Source: an uncultured Lachnospiraceae bacterium
GTDB lineage: Bacteria; Bacillota; Clostridia; Lachnospirales; Lachnospiraceae
Assembly: GCA_900549995.1 (NCBI GenBank)
Contig: URQQ01000016.1
Location: 8,946-72,945, forward strand
DNA length: 64,000 nucleotides
Direction of reading: 5' to 3'
Shown here one piece after another: positions 16,740 to 25,023 of this stretch; within the stretch, counting starts at the first letter, position 1, and every line of letters starts with the position of its first letter. The notes beneath the pieces were generated by a model. The model was not told where the DNA came from, did not search any database, and was given only the letters and a program-made list of their open reading frames with translations. Made by a program: the position numbers and the translations under genes.

Positions 16740-18272
16740 ATGAAACAATATGTAGCGGCAATGGATATAGGTACAAGCGGATGCAAATCAATTATTGTAG
16801 ATGAGGAAGGAAACGTAGTATCATCGGTAATTGAGGAATATCCTTTATATTCACCAAAACCGGGCTGGAATGAACAGGACCCCCAAGACTGGTGGAAGGG
16901 GGCTTATGTAAGTCTCCATAAAGCGATTGACAAAAGCGGAATTGACCCTGCTTACATTAAAGCGTTAAGCTTTTCCGGACAGATGCACGGGCTGGTTGCG
17001 ATGGATAAAGACGGAAATGTAATCCGAAGGGCTTTCCTGTGGAATGACCAGAGATGTGCAAAACAGTGTCAGGATGTATTGCGGGATCTTGGAGGATTTG
17101 AGGCATTACGCGGTTATACCAATAATAATTTACTGCCCGGATATCAGGGCGGAAAGATTCTGTGGCTGCGTGAAGTGGAACCGGAGAATTACCGCAGGAT
17201 GACAAAGGCGATACTGCCAAAAGACTATCTGAGGTATAAGTTAACCGGTGAGTACTTTACGGATGTGTCTGACGCGTCTGGTACAGGGCTGTTCGATGTA
17301 AAGAAACGCGAATACAGCTTTGAGCTTCTTAACCGGCTTCAGATTCCACGGGAGTTATTCCCTCCGGCAGTAGAATCGAGTGAGATTACCGGTGAAATTA
17401 CAAGAGAAGCGGCAGAACTTACCGGACTTTTAGAGGGAACTCCTGTCGTCGGAGGCGGAGGAGACAGTGTTATTCAGACAACAGGCATGGGTCTGATCAG
17501 AGAAGGCGTATTGGGGCTTACATTGGGTACCGGCGGAATTGTCGCCATGGGTATGTCCGAATATCTGGAAAACCACGATGAGACACTGCAGTTTTTCTGT
17601 AACAACCAGAAGGATTTGTATCACGTTATGGGGGTAATGCTGGCATGCGGCGGCAGCTACCAGTGGTACAGAAATACCCTCTGCAAAGATGAGATGATGC
17701 AGGCGAAAAGCCAGGGAAAAGATCCCTACGACCTGCTCAATATCGGGGCGGCCAATTCACGGCCGGGGGCAAAGGGTCTGATCTATCTTCCGTATCTGTC
17801 AGGTGAACGGGCGCCGTACACGGATCCGAACTTGAGAGGGTGCTTTATTGGACTGACACAAAGTCACAATAAGGGTGATATGACGAGAGCATTGATGGAA
17901 GGCATCGGGTATGGAATGAAGCAGATCGGTGAGGCGATATTGAAGTTGAAACCATTAAAAATGGAACGGATCATCGTCTCGGGAGGCGGAAGCCGCAGTG
18001 ATCTGTGGAGGCAGATTTTAAGTGATATCTTCCAGCTGCCGGTATATACCGTAAGCGGAGCCAAAGAAGGCGGAGCCTATGGTGCATGTCTGGTAGGCGG
18101 AGTAGGTGCAGGAATCTGGAAGAACCTTGATGAGGCATGTGCGACCATGAAAGTGGTGACTGAAAATGTGCCGAATGCAGGGAATAAAGAAAAATATGAA
18201 GAGATGTATCATATTTATTGCGATATGGTTCCGACATTAAAGAATCAGTTTGACCGTCTGGCGGAGATGTAA
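16740..18272 (+). CDS. xylB: Xylulokinase (FGGY carbohydrate kinase)
   Basis: 510 residues, typical of XylB. The N-terminus MDIGTSGCKSIIVDEEG holds the phosphate-1 loop; LSFSGQMHGLVAMD and LWNDQR match the xylulose-binding region; GGGGDSVIQTTGMG and YLSGERAPYTDPNLRG are diagnostic FGGY segments. It should phosphorylate D-xylulose to xylulose-5-phosphate, feeding the transketolase encoded next. The ATG follows AGGTGA. Related FGGY kinases act on ribulose or other ketoses, so the exact ketose is not certain, but the xylulokinase-type MHG motif is clear. Confidence 0.85.
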   Translation: MKQYVAAMDIGTSGCKSIIVDEEGNVVSSVIEEYPLYSPKPGWNEQDPQDWWKGAYVSLHKAIDKSGIDPAYIKALSFSGQMHGLVAMDKDGNVIRRAFLWNDQRCAKQCQDVLRDLGGFEALRGYTNNNLLPGYQGGKILWLREVEPENYRRMTKAILPKDYLRYKLTGEYFTDVSDASGTGLFDVKKREYSFELLNRLQIPRELFPPAVESSEITGEITREAAELTGLLEGTPVVGGGGDSVIQTTGMGLIREGVLGLTLGTGGIVAMGMSEYLENHDETLQFFCNNQKDLYHVMGVMLACGGSYQWYRNTLCKDEMMQAKSQGKDPYDLLNIGAANSRPGAKGLIYLPYLSGERAPYTDPNLRGCFIGLTQSHNKGDMTRALMEGIGYGMKQIGEAILKLKPLKMERIIVSGGGSRSDLWRQILSDIFQLPVYTVSGAKEGGAYGACLVGGVGAGIWKNLDEACATMKVVTENVPNAGNKEKYEEMYHIYCDMVPTLKNQFDRLAEM

Positions 18273-18327
18273 TTTTTCTGCGTCAGTCAAAACGCAATAT
18301 GGTAAACGCCCTCAGGCATGGTGTTAC

Positions 18328-18395
18328 TGGCTTTTGGCAAAGCCATGGCTGCGGGTGTCTGTAAAAACAGTGAAGCGGATGGTAGCGATCCGCTT
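18328..18395 (+). other. Hairpins in the xylB-tkt gap
   Basis: The 150-nt gap holds TGGCTTT/TGGC/AAAGCCA (18328-18345) and AAGCGGAT/GGTAGCG/ATCCGCTT (18373-18395), the second followed by TCAT. Neither has a good T-run. They may tune tkt expression relative to the upstream operon; no known riboswitch was recognised. Confidence 0.4.
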
Positions 18396-18422
18396 TCATA
18401 AATTGAGAAGTGAGGTAAAGTT

Positions 18423-20408
18423 ATGAATCAGATTGATAATTTATCGATAAATGCGATCCGGGTACTTTCAGCGGATGCGATTCAGAAGGCGAAATCAGGC
18501 CATCCAGGTCTTCCACTTGGATGTGCACCGATTGCCTATGAGTTATGGGCACGCCACATGAACCACAATCCGGCCCATCCGGACTGGCTCAACAGAGACC
18601 GTTTCATCCTCTCCGGAGGTCATGGATCGATGCTGTTATACTCATTGCTTTATTTATATGGATACGGCGATTTAAGCATGGACGATCTGAAAGAATTCCG
18701 GCAGCTGAATTCAAAAACTCCGGGTCATCCGGAGTACAGACATACGGTGGGTGTAGAAGCGACGACAGGTCCGCTGGGAGCCGGAATGGGTATGGCTGTC
18801 GGTATGGCGATTGCAGAAAAGCATCTGGCATCTGTATTTAACAAAGAGGATTATCCGGTCATTGACCACTATACGTTTGCGCTTGGCGGTGACGGCTGTC
18901 TGATGGAAGGAATTTCTTCAGAAGCATTTTCACTGGCGGGGACACTGGGACTGTCCAAACTGATCATTTTATATGATTCTAATAAAATCTCCATTGAAGG
19001 TTCGACGGATCTTGCATTTACAGAAGATGTAGAAGCCAGAATGAAAGCTTTTGGTTTCCAGACGTTAACGGTAGAAGACGGCAATGACATCGATGCAGTC
19101 GGCAGAGCAATTGAAGAGGCGAAAGCAGATAAGGAACATCCATCCTTCATCAAGATCTGCACAGAGATTGGATATGGATGCCCTGCAAAACAGGGCAAAG
19201 CAAGCGCACACGGAGAGCCACTCGGCGAGGATAATGTCAAGGCAATGAAAGAGACATTGAATTATCCATCTCAGGATCCATTCCATGTACCGGATGAAGT
19301 GTATAAGAACTTCGAATCTCTGCGTGAAAACCAGGCAGCAGCCATGGCAAAGTGGGATCAGATGTTTGCCGCGTACTGTGAAAAATATCCGGAGATGAAA
19401 GAAAAGATTGACCAGTATTTTAACAGTGATGCTGCAAAGGTACTTGACGATAATGAGGAGTTCTGGAAGAGAGGCGAGAAGCCGGAAGCAACAAGGAATA
19501 TTTCCGGAAGGCTGATCAACCAGATGAAAGACATTCTGCCGACTCTGATGGGTGGTTCTGCGGACCTGGCACCGTCCAACAAGACGTATATGAATGATAT
19601 GGGAGATTTCTCAAAAGAGAATCCGTCCGGCAGAAATATGCATTTCGGAGTACGGGAACTGGCAATGGGTGCAATTGGAAATGGTATGATGCTGCATGGC
19701 GGAATTCACAGTTACGTAGCAACATTCTTTGTATTCAGTGATTATTTGAAACCGATGGCCCGCCTGTCTTCGATCATGAAAGTTCCGATGACATACGTCT
19801 ATTCTCATGACAGTATCGGAGTTGGAGAAGATGGACCGACGCATGAGCCGATCGAGCAGCTTGCGATGCTTCGTGCAATGCCGAATTTCCATGTGTTCAG
19901 GCCGTGTGATGCAGTTGAGACAGAAGCGGCATGGTATAGTGCAATGACGTCTAAAGAGACACCGACCGCGATCGTTGTGACAAGGCAAAATCTCGCTCCG
20001 ATGCAGGGCAGCAGTAAAGAAGCACTGAAAGGTGCGTATGTTCTGGAAGATTGTGACGGAACTCCGGATCTGATTCTGATTGCGACAGGTTCTGAAGTAG
20101 AACTGGCAGTGGAAGCAAAAAATGTATTAGAAGGAAAAGGCAAAAAGGTACGTGTAGTATCCATGCCTTGTATGGATATCTTTGAAGAGCAGTCAGAAGA
20201 ATATAAAGAAGCAGTTCTTCCAAAAGCTGTGACGAAGAGAGTATCCATCGAAGCGTTATCTACTTTCGGATGGGATCGTTATGTAGGGCTTGAAGGTAAA
20301 ATGGTCGGAATGACTACTTTTGGCGCAAGCGGTCCGTATAAAGAACTGTTTGAATATTTTGGATTCACGGTGGAAAATGTAGTAAAAGCAGCCGAGAGTT
20401 TATTTTAA
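18423..20408 (+). CDS. tkt: Transketolase
   Basis: 661 residues, full length. GHPGLPLGCAPIAYELW near 27-43, the thiamine-diphosphate motif GDGCLMEGISSEA (156-168), ASAHGEPLGEDN and the pyrimidine-domain signature HDSIGVGEDGPTHEP are all intact. It interconverts xylulose-5-phosphate and aldose phosphates to link pentose phosphates to glycolysis. Position as the last gene of the locus, after xylulokinase, suggests a dedicated catabolic copy. A GTGAGG ribosome site precedes the ATG and a hairpin terminator follows at 20439. Confidence 0.95.
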   Translation: MNQIDNLSINAIRVLSADAIQKAKSGHPGLPLGCAPIAYELWARHMNHNPAHPDWLNRDRFILSGGHGSMLLYSLLYLYGYGDLSMDDLKEFRQLNSKTPGHPEYRHTVGVEATTGPLGAGMGMAVGMAIAEKHLASVFNKEDYPVIDHYTFALGGDGCLMEGISSEAFSLAGTLGLSKLIILYDSNKISIEGSTDLAFTEDVEARMKAFGFQTLTVEDGNDIDAVGRAIEEAKADKEHPSFIKICTEIGYGCPAKQGKASAHGEPLGEDNVKAMKETLNYPSQDPFHVPDEVYKNFESLRENQAAAMAKWDQMFAAYCEKYPEMKEKIDQYFNSDAAKVLDDNEEFWKRGEKPEATRNISGRLINQMKDILPTLMGGSADLAPSNKTYMNDMGDFSKENPSGRNMHFGVRELAMGAIGNGMMLHGGIHSYVATFFVFSDYLKPMARLSSIMKVPMTYVYSHDSIGVGEDGPTHEPIEQLAMLRAMPNFHVFRPCDAVETEAAWYSAMTSKETPTAIVVTRQNLAPMQGSSKEALKGAYVLEDCDGTPDLILIATGSEVELAVEAKNVLEGKGKKVRVVSMPCMDIFEEQSEEYKEAVLPKAVTKRVSIEALSTFGWDRYVGLEGKMVGMTTFGASGPYKELFEYFGFTVENVVKAAESLF

Positions 20409-20438
20409 AAACTGAATAAGATTTCCCCTGAGATAAAG

Positions 20439-20475
20439 AAGGATACAGTTGCATGGCGCGCAGCTGTATCCTTTT
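20439..20475. terminator. Bidirectional terminator after tkt
   Basis: AAGGATACAG (20439-20448) pairs with CTGTATCCTT (20464-20473), followed by TTTT. It lies between convergent tkt and the small minus-strand gene and can serve both. Confidence 0.75.
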
Positions 20476-20496
20476 GTGATGAAACGGATGATACTG

Positions 20497-20742
20497 TTAC
20501 ATCTGAGAAATAAAGGAATCAATAGAATCTGATTTTGCGGCAAGTTTCAGCCATTTTGTTAAGGTAAGAAGGTCAGTTTCTCTCCGGATTGTGTTTTTTA
20601 GTTCATCTGGAATTGTTCCAAGGTCACCCAATAACTCGAAAATAGAATCTATTTTGCCGCTTATTTTCCCATCTTCATACCGTTCCTGTCCGATTGCCTC
20701 CAGTACTTTCTCTTCATCACATCCTGTTAAAAATGCGTCCAT
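20497..20742 (-). CDS. Short hypothetical protein resembling the tail of Rpn-type nuclease/transposase proteins
   Basis: 81 residues. The ATG at 20742 has an excellent AAGGAGGG site 8 nt upstream; the frame is open further upstream but without ribosome site. The sequence (EKVLEAIGQERYEDG, then IPDELKNTIRRETD and LTKWLKLAAKSDS) resembles the C-terminal tail common in Rpn/PD-(D/E)XK family putative transposases of Firmicutes, without the nuclease domain. It may be a free-standing short gene or a remnant. Function unknown. Confidence 0.55.
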   Translation of the reverse strand: MDAFLTGCDEEKVLEAIGQERYEDGKISGKIDSIFELLGDLGTIPDELKNTIRRETDLLTLTKWLKLAAKSDSIDSFISQM

Positions 20743-20810
20743 AATTTCAGCCCTCCTTGAAAAATTATCTTGAATTATGACATCAGAAAGGAAGAAAGTC
20801 AATCCTTTTT

Positions 20811-20839
20811 GTGACACAGTTTGTAAAATCCTGTATAAT
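20811..20839 (+). promoter_or_regulatory. Promoter of the lipoprotein gene
   Basis: GTGACA (20811-20816, one mismatch to TTGACA), 17-nt spacer, perfect TATAAT (20834-20839), about 40 nt before the start codon. Confidence 0.75.
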
Positions 20840-20878
20840 AAAATCAGGAAGTAAAACTGGCAATATGAAGGGGGATTT

Positions 20879-21703
20879 ATGATGTTAAGCAGAAGTAGAT
20901 TAAAAAGAGGTATTTTAATTGCTGCAATAGGATTGACGTTAAATCTGGGTGGGTGTGCGAAAACAGCCGCATCGACGGAAGAGGATTTGTCCTGGATTGA
21001 TCAGTCAATCAGGGAATTTAATGAGGCTGAGTATGGAGAACAGATTGTAGAGAACACTCAGGCATATAGCGATGGGAGTGTTAACGCTCAAAAAGATGAA
21101 TCACAGATTGATCGAAGAGAGAATGTGATTCATTTGGAATCCAGAGATGGCAGCGAATATTATTTTCAGATGGAAGAGTATGTCGGTGTGACATTGGGGT
21201 CTGATGGAGAAGAGAATAGATATCCGCTGGATCAGGAACATCCGGTTGAATATGCAATGTATTCAGCGCTTATGACGCAATGGGAATTGAATGTCTCTGC
21301 GAATGAATTTGAGTATGTTGGGATGGAGCAGCTGGATGGACAGGCTGCTATAAAGTTGAAAAGAACTTTCCGAGTGCCTGAAGAGGAGACACTTGCCGGT
21401 ATGCTGGAGGCTGAAGGAATACTGAGCGAGGAACAGATGAACGGTAATGCGAAATTAAAAGAAGCGGTAGAAAAGAACCGGGAAGGGAAAAAAGAGTCCA
21501 GTTACTGGTTTGACGCAGAAAGCCATGAGCTGCTGCAGATTGAGACGGATACAACGGAGGAATTGATTATTACTGATTCTATCAATGGTACAGATGACTT
21601 AGAGGCGGCAGATGGAAGGAAAGTTCCAGAGAGCTGGATTACAACCATGCAGTATACGTGGCCTAAAAACTATGTATCTCTGAAAATGCCAGATAAGTCA
21701 TAA
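20879..21703 (+). CDS. Hypothetical secreted lipoprotein
   Basis: 274 residues. A basic N-terminus (SRSRLKRG), hydrophobic stretch and lipobox LGGC (C near 22-23) indicate lipid anchoring outside the membrane. The remainder is acidic and soluble with no domain I recognise; the segments WELNVSANEFEYVGMEQLDGQ and ESSYWFDAESHELLQIE suggest a beta-rich LolA/LppX-like outside domain that binds a hydrophobic ligand, but this is only a shape resemblance. AAGGGGG precedes two tandem ATGs (20879, 20882). It has its own strong promoter and stands alone. Confidence 0.65.
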   Translation: MMLSRSRLKRGILIAAIGLTLNLGGCAKTAASTEEDLSWIDQSIREFNEAEYGEQIVENTQAYSDGSVNAQKDESQIDRRENVIHLESRDGSEYYFQMEEYVGVTLGSDGEENRYPLDQEHPVEYAMYSALMTQWELNVSANEFEYVGMEQLDGQAAIKLKRTFRVPEEETLAGMLEAEGILSEEQMNGNAKLKEAVEKNREGKKESSYWFDAESHELLQIETDTTEELIITDSINGTDDLEAADGRKVPESWITTMQYTWPKNYVSLKMPDKS

Positions 21704-21717
21704 GTTTTTACAAATCT

Positions 21718-21759
21718 GTTGTATTTACAACATACACCGTAATATTCACATAGTATACT
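21718..21759 (+). promoter_or_regulatory. hcp promoter with dyad at -41.5
   Basis: GTTGTA-TT-TACAAC (21718-21731) is a perfect 6-bp-arm dyad. A -10 TATACT lies at 21754-21759, with no good -35. Setting -12 at 21754 puts the start at 21766 and the dyad centre at -41.5, the class II activator position for Crp/Fnr-family proteins. HcpR, the usual regulator of hcp in anaerobes, belongs to that family. Confidence 0.6.
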
Positions 21760-21789
21760 GACCTTGTAAAACAGAAGGGAGATTATACT

Positions 21790-23382
21790 ATGGCAAATAA
21801 AATGTTTTGTTTTCAATGTGAACAGACCGCAGGATGCACAGGCTGTACAGAGAGTGTGGGAGTATGCGGAAAGACAGCAGATGTGGCACATCTGCAGGAT
21901 GAACTGACGGGTGCTTTGATCGGGCTTGCATGTGCGTGCGGCAGTCAGCCCAAAAGAGAGGAGACAGACCGGCTGGTGTTGGAAAGTCTTTTTACAACAG
22001 TAACCAATGTAAACTTTAATGAGGAAACAATGAGGCGGATGATCCGTAAAGTGAATGAGGAAAAGGCCTGTATCGCTCCCGGATGTCTGGAATGTACTGT
22101 AAGGTGCGGGAACACAGATCCATTCGATATGGAGAAACTGTGGAACGCAGAAGAAGATATACGGTCTTTGAAATCCCTGATTTTATTTGGAATCCGGGGA
22201 ATGGCGGCCTATGCTTATCATGCGATGGTTCTTGGATATACGGACAGCAAACTGAATGATTTCTTTTATAAAGCATTGTCAGTCCTTTCTTACGACATGA
22301 CAGTAGATGAGCTTCTGCCAGTCGTGATGGAGACAGGGAAAATGAACCTGATCTGTATGGAACTTCTGGACCGGGCCAATGTGGAAAGTTTCGGAACGCC
22401 GGTTCCGGTGGAGGTACCGTTGTCAGTAGAAAAAGGTCCATTTATTGTTGTGACAGGGCATGATCTTCATGATCTGAAATTACTGCTGGAACAGACCAGG
22501 GGAAAAGGCATCAATGTCTATACCCACGGAGAAATGCTTCCGGCACACGGGTATCCGCTCCTGAAGAAGTATTCGCATCTGAAAGGGAATTTTGGGACGG
22601 CATGGCAGAATCAGCAGAGAGAATTCGCAGATATTCCCGCCTCGGTTTTGTTTACGACGAATTGCCTGATGCCTGTAAAAGACAGCTACCGTGACCGGGT
22701 ATTTACGACTGCAGTGGTCTCTTATCCTGAGATGGTTCACATTGATGATAACAAGGATTTCACTCCTGTGATTGAGAAAGCACTGGAACTTGGAGGATAT
22801 GACCGTGAGCAGAAATTCACCGGAATCAACGGCGGAAACAAGGTGACGACGGGATTTGGACACAAAACAGTGCTTGGCATTGCAGACCAGGTGGTAGAAG
22901 CAGTGAAGTCTGGTACGGTCAGACATTTCTTCCTTGTTGGAGGATGTGACGGCGCAAGAACAGCAAGAAATTACTTTACAGAGTTTGTAAAACAGACACC
23001 GCAGGATACCATTGTATTGACATTGGCATGCGGAAAATACCGTTTTAATGATCTTGATCTTGGTACAGTCGGCGGCCTGCCAAGACTGATGGATCTGGGA
23101 CAGTGCAATGATGCCTACAGTGCAATCAAAGTTGCGGCTGCACTTGCGGATGCGTTTGAATGTGATGTAAATGAACTTCCGCTTTCCATGGTGCTTTCCT
23201 GGTATGAGCAAAAGGCTGTATGCATTTTGCTGACACTCCTTCATCTGGGAATTAAAAATATCCGTCTCGGCCCGACAATTCCGGCGTTCCTTTCTCCGAA
23301 TGTACTGAACCTGCTTGTGGAGAATTATAAAATTGCACCAGTCACGACGCCGGAGGAGGATTTGAGGACAATGCTTGATTAG
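21790..23382 (+). CDS. hcp: Hydroxylamine reductase / hybrid-cluster protein
   Basis: 530 residues. N-terminal cysteines C7, C10, C19 and C26 (MFCFQCEQ ... VCGK) bind the cubane cluster; the spacing C-x2-C-x8-C-x6-C resembles the short class I pattern of strict anaerobes. Later cysteines for the hybrid cluster are visible in APGCLECTVRCG, TNCLMP and GGCDGARTARNYF. Hcp detoxifies hydroxylamine and nitric-oxide products in the cytoplasm. Usually a reductase partner (hcr) may follow; none is adjacent here, as is common in Clostridia. GGGAG precedes the ATG. Regulation by a Crp/Fnr-type activator is suggested by the dyad upstream. Confidence 0.95.
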   Translation: MANKMFCFQCEQTAGCTGCTESVGVCGKTADVAHLQDELTGALIGLACACGSQPKREETDRLVLESLFTTVTNVNFNEETMRRMIRKVNEEKACIAPGCLECTVRCGNTDPFDMEKLWNAEEDIRSLKSLILFGIRGMAAYAYHAMVLGYTDSKLNDFFYKALSVLSYDMTVDELLPVVMETGKMNLICMELLDRANVESFGTPVPVEVPLSVEKGPFIVVTGHDLHDLKLLLEQTRGKGINVYTHGEMLPAHGYPLLKKYSHLKGNFGTAWQNQQREFADIPASVLFTTNCLMPVKDSYRDRVFTTAVVSYPEMVHIDDNKDFTPVIEKALELGGYDREQKFTGINGGNKVTTGFGHKTVLGIADQVVEAVKSGTVRHFFLVGGCDGARTARNYFTEFVKQTPQDTIVLTLACGKYRFNDLDLGTVGGLPRLMDLGQCNDAYSAIKVAAALADAFECDVNELPLSMVLSWYEQKAVCILLTLLHLGIKNIRLGPTIPAFLSPNVLNLLVENYKIAPVTTPEEDLRTMLD

Positions 23383-23467
23383 CTGTAACTGTGTGATTGT
23401 GTAGAGAATTTCCATATGGAAACACTTTATTGATAGAAGATGTTGAGTGCCCGGTCAGTGCTTCACA

Positions 23468-23496
23468 TTCACATGCTATTTAAGATGTGATATAAT
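23468..23496 (+). promoter_or_regulatory. Promoter of the Fic gene
   Basis: TTCACA (23468-23473), 17-nt spacer, TATAAT (23491-23496). Upstream at 23409-23422 lies a perfect 14-bp palindrome TTTCCATATGGAAA. Confidence 0.65.
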
Positions 23497-23542
23497 TAAT
23501 TTCATAGCAGGGATGCCTGAAACCGGTCAAGGAGATGGAGAT

Positions 23543-24298
23543 ATGAAATATGAAGAGTTAGAAGCGATCAAAAATATCGTTCAGAATAAAATTGAGACAA
23601 CCAATCTGTCAAATCCAGTCGAAAGCAGTTTGAATCAGTATCGAAAGGTTTTCGATATTGAGTATACTCATCATTCTACAGCGATCGAAGGAAACACTCT
23701 TACTTTACTGGAAACAAAGTTGATTCTTGAGGATCAGATTTCAGTTGGAGGAAAACCTCTCAGAGAAATCTATGAGGTAGAAAATCATGATAGGGCATTT
23801 CAATATGTCAAGGGAAAAATAGAAAAGGGAGTTCCGATTTCCGAAGGAATTATAAAAGAAATTCATCGTTTGTTAACGGAACATATCTTTCCTGGTGGTA
23901 TCTATCGTACTGTTCAGGTATATATTACTGGTGCATCAACGATACCGCCTGATCCACAGAGCATGGTATTTGAATTGAAAAAGTTTTATGAAGATTTACC
24001 TGCCAAGTCAATGATGCTGAATCCAGTTGAACTGGCGGCATGGGCTCATGCCGAATTTGTCAGAATACATCCATTTCCGGATGGAAACGGAAGAACAGCC
24101 CGGTTAATTATGAATTATCTGCTTATGGAAAGTGGATTTGCACCTGTTAATATAAAGGTTGAAGAACGGCACCGTTATTACAAAGTTTTAGATGAGTACA
24201 CGGAAAATGCTGATATAGAAAACTTGGTTGAACTTATAACGAAACATGAGTATGATCAACTACTTATTTATTTACAATCTTTTCCTAAGAAAAAATAA
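23543..24298 (+). CDS. Fic-family protein (AMP-transferase fold) with built-in inhibitory motif
   Basis: 251 residues from the ATG at 23543, which follows AAGGAG; an in-frame start 96 nt earlier would place the start inside the promoter. The catalytic motif HPFPDGNGRTAR is complete, with the catalytic histidine and phosphate-binding arginines. An STAIEG segment near residue 47-52 fits the (S/T)xxxE(G/N) inhibitory helix located N-terminal to the core (class II Fic), whose glutamate blocks ATP. The protein should therefore be an auto-inhibited AMPylating or related enzyme acting on an unknown intracellular target. No antitoxin gene is adjacent, as expected for class II. Confidence 0.85.
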   Translation: MKYEELEAIKNIVQNKIETTNLSNPVESSLNQYRKVFDIEYTHHSTAIEGNTLTLLETKLILEDQISVGGKPLREIYEVENHDRAFQYVKGKIEKGVPISEGIIKEIHRLLTEHIFPGGIYRTVQVYITGASTIPPDPQSMVFELKKFYEDLPAKSMMLNPVELAAWAHAEFVRIHPFPDGNGRTARLIMNYLLMESGFAPVNIKVEERHRYYKVLDEYTENADIENLVELITKHEYDQLLIYLQSFPKKK

Positions 24299-24310
24299 AA
24301 GTAATTTTCC

Positions 24311-24354
24311 TTATGGGACTGTCCTGAAAACGTAATTCAGTGACAGTCCCATAA
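24311..24354. terminator. Convergent hairpin between Fic and the BclA-like gene
   Basis: TTATGGGACTGTC (24311-24323) pairs exactly with GACAGTCCCATAA (24342-24354), extended inside by CTGAA/TTCAG. The T-runs are short, but the position between converging genes supports a bidirectional terminator. Confidence 0.65.
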
Positions 24355-24373
24355 TACTGTAGTTGGCAATATA

Positions 24374-24853
24374 TCAGCCTATTTTAAGCAGCGGTGTCAC
24401 TGACACTGCACCAGAAATATCAATATTTCTCACAGTGGGTGGATAGGTCAGATGAAATGACAGAAGCGCTTCCGCTTCAGATGCAGCGTTCGTTGTGAAA
24501 CTTCCGGAAGCTGACGCAACTTTTTCCTGACTGTTAGCGGGGGCAAAGAACGAATAGAGCAGTTTCAGTACACCGTTGATCCTGGGAACGATCTGCATGT
24601 ATCCATTTGCTTCCGGAACAGCTAAAAATATATAATCTATCAGATAGAGATATCCCGGTGCAAGAACAATCTCTGTATCGCCATTTAGATGAATTTTATC
24701 TGTCTCCTGAAATAGTGTTAAAAACGGTAAGTCTGAACCAGACGGTGGATCCCCCAAAACTCCGTACTGGGCGTAAAAATCGATCTTTTCCCGGGAGGGG
24801 CAGGGACGGGGATGTATAGGGCGGTCACAGGGATTACAATTACAAAGACTCAT
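24374..24853 (-). CDS. Cys-rich N-terminus plus BclA-C-terminal-like domain; probable spore-surface protein
   Basis: 159 residues. The N-terminus (MSLCNCNPCDRPIHPRPCP) is rich in Cys and Pro. The rest resembles the C-terminal domain of collagen-like exosporium proteins: APGYLYLIDYIF, MQIVPRINGVLKLL, then a conserved end VRNIDISGAVSVTPL. No collagen repeats are present, so it is a stand-alone version. On the minus strand TTGAGGTG precedes the ATG, and a sigma-K-like promoter lies upstream. A spore coat or exosporium location is inferred from both. Confidence is high for a real gene, moderate for the role. Confidence 0.7.
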   Translation of the reverse strand: MSLCNCNPCDRPIHPRPCPSREKIDFYAQYGVLGDPPSGSDLPFLTLFQETDKIHLNGDTEIVLAPGYLYLIDYIFLAVPEANGYMQIVPRINGVLKLLYSFFAPANSQEKVASASGSFTTNAASEAEALLSFHLTYPPTVRNIDISGAVSVTPLLKIG

Positions 24854-24879
24854 AAAAACACCTCAAATTCTTATTAGTA

Positions 24880-24906
24880 TATTGTATGATTCTGGGAGAA
24901 AATGGT
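24880..24906 (-). promoter_or_regulatory. Sigma-K-like promoter
   Basis: On the minus strand: AC, 16 nt, then CATACAATA (plus-strand complement 24880-24888; AC at 24905-24906). This matches the AC-N16/17-CATAnnnTA consensus of the late mother-cell sigma factor. A TATACT also overlaps, so sigma-A use cannot be excluded. Confidence 0.5.
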
Positions 24907-24939
24907 CATACAACGCCTGCCGGTATACAATTCTGGTAG

Positions 24940-24974
24940 TTGTATTTCGGTTCTGTGATGATATAATAGAACCG
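24940..24974 (+). promoter_or_regulatory. Promoter of the nitroreductase with dyad around the -10
   Basis: TTGTAT (24940-24945), 16 nt, TATAAT (24962-24967). CGGTTCT (24948-24954) and AGAACCG (24968-24974) form a perfect 7-bp inverted repeat around the -10, well placed for a repressor. Confidence 0.6.
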
Positions 24975-25023
24975 TATTATTAAAAGTATACACATAAAAC
25001 AGATAGATGAGGAGAGAGATAAC

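Noticed and set aside
11417..18272. AI-2 (lsr-type) uptake operon, because of the ribose-type importer, FGGY kinase and an aldolase
   Set aside because: The importer has a single permease, the kinase has xylulokinase signatures, the aldolase is DeoC-like rather than LsrF-like, and there is no LsrG.
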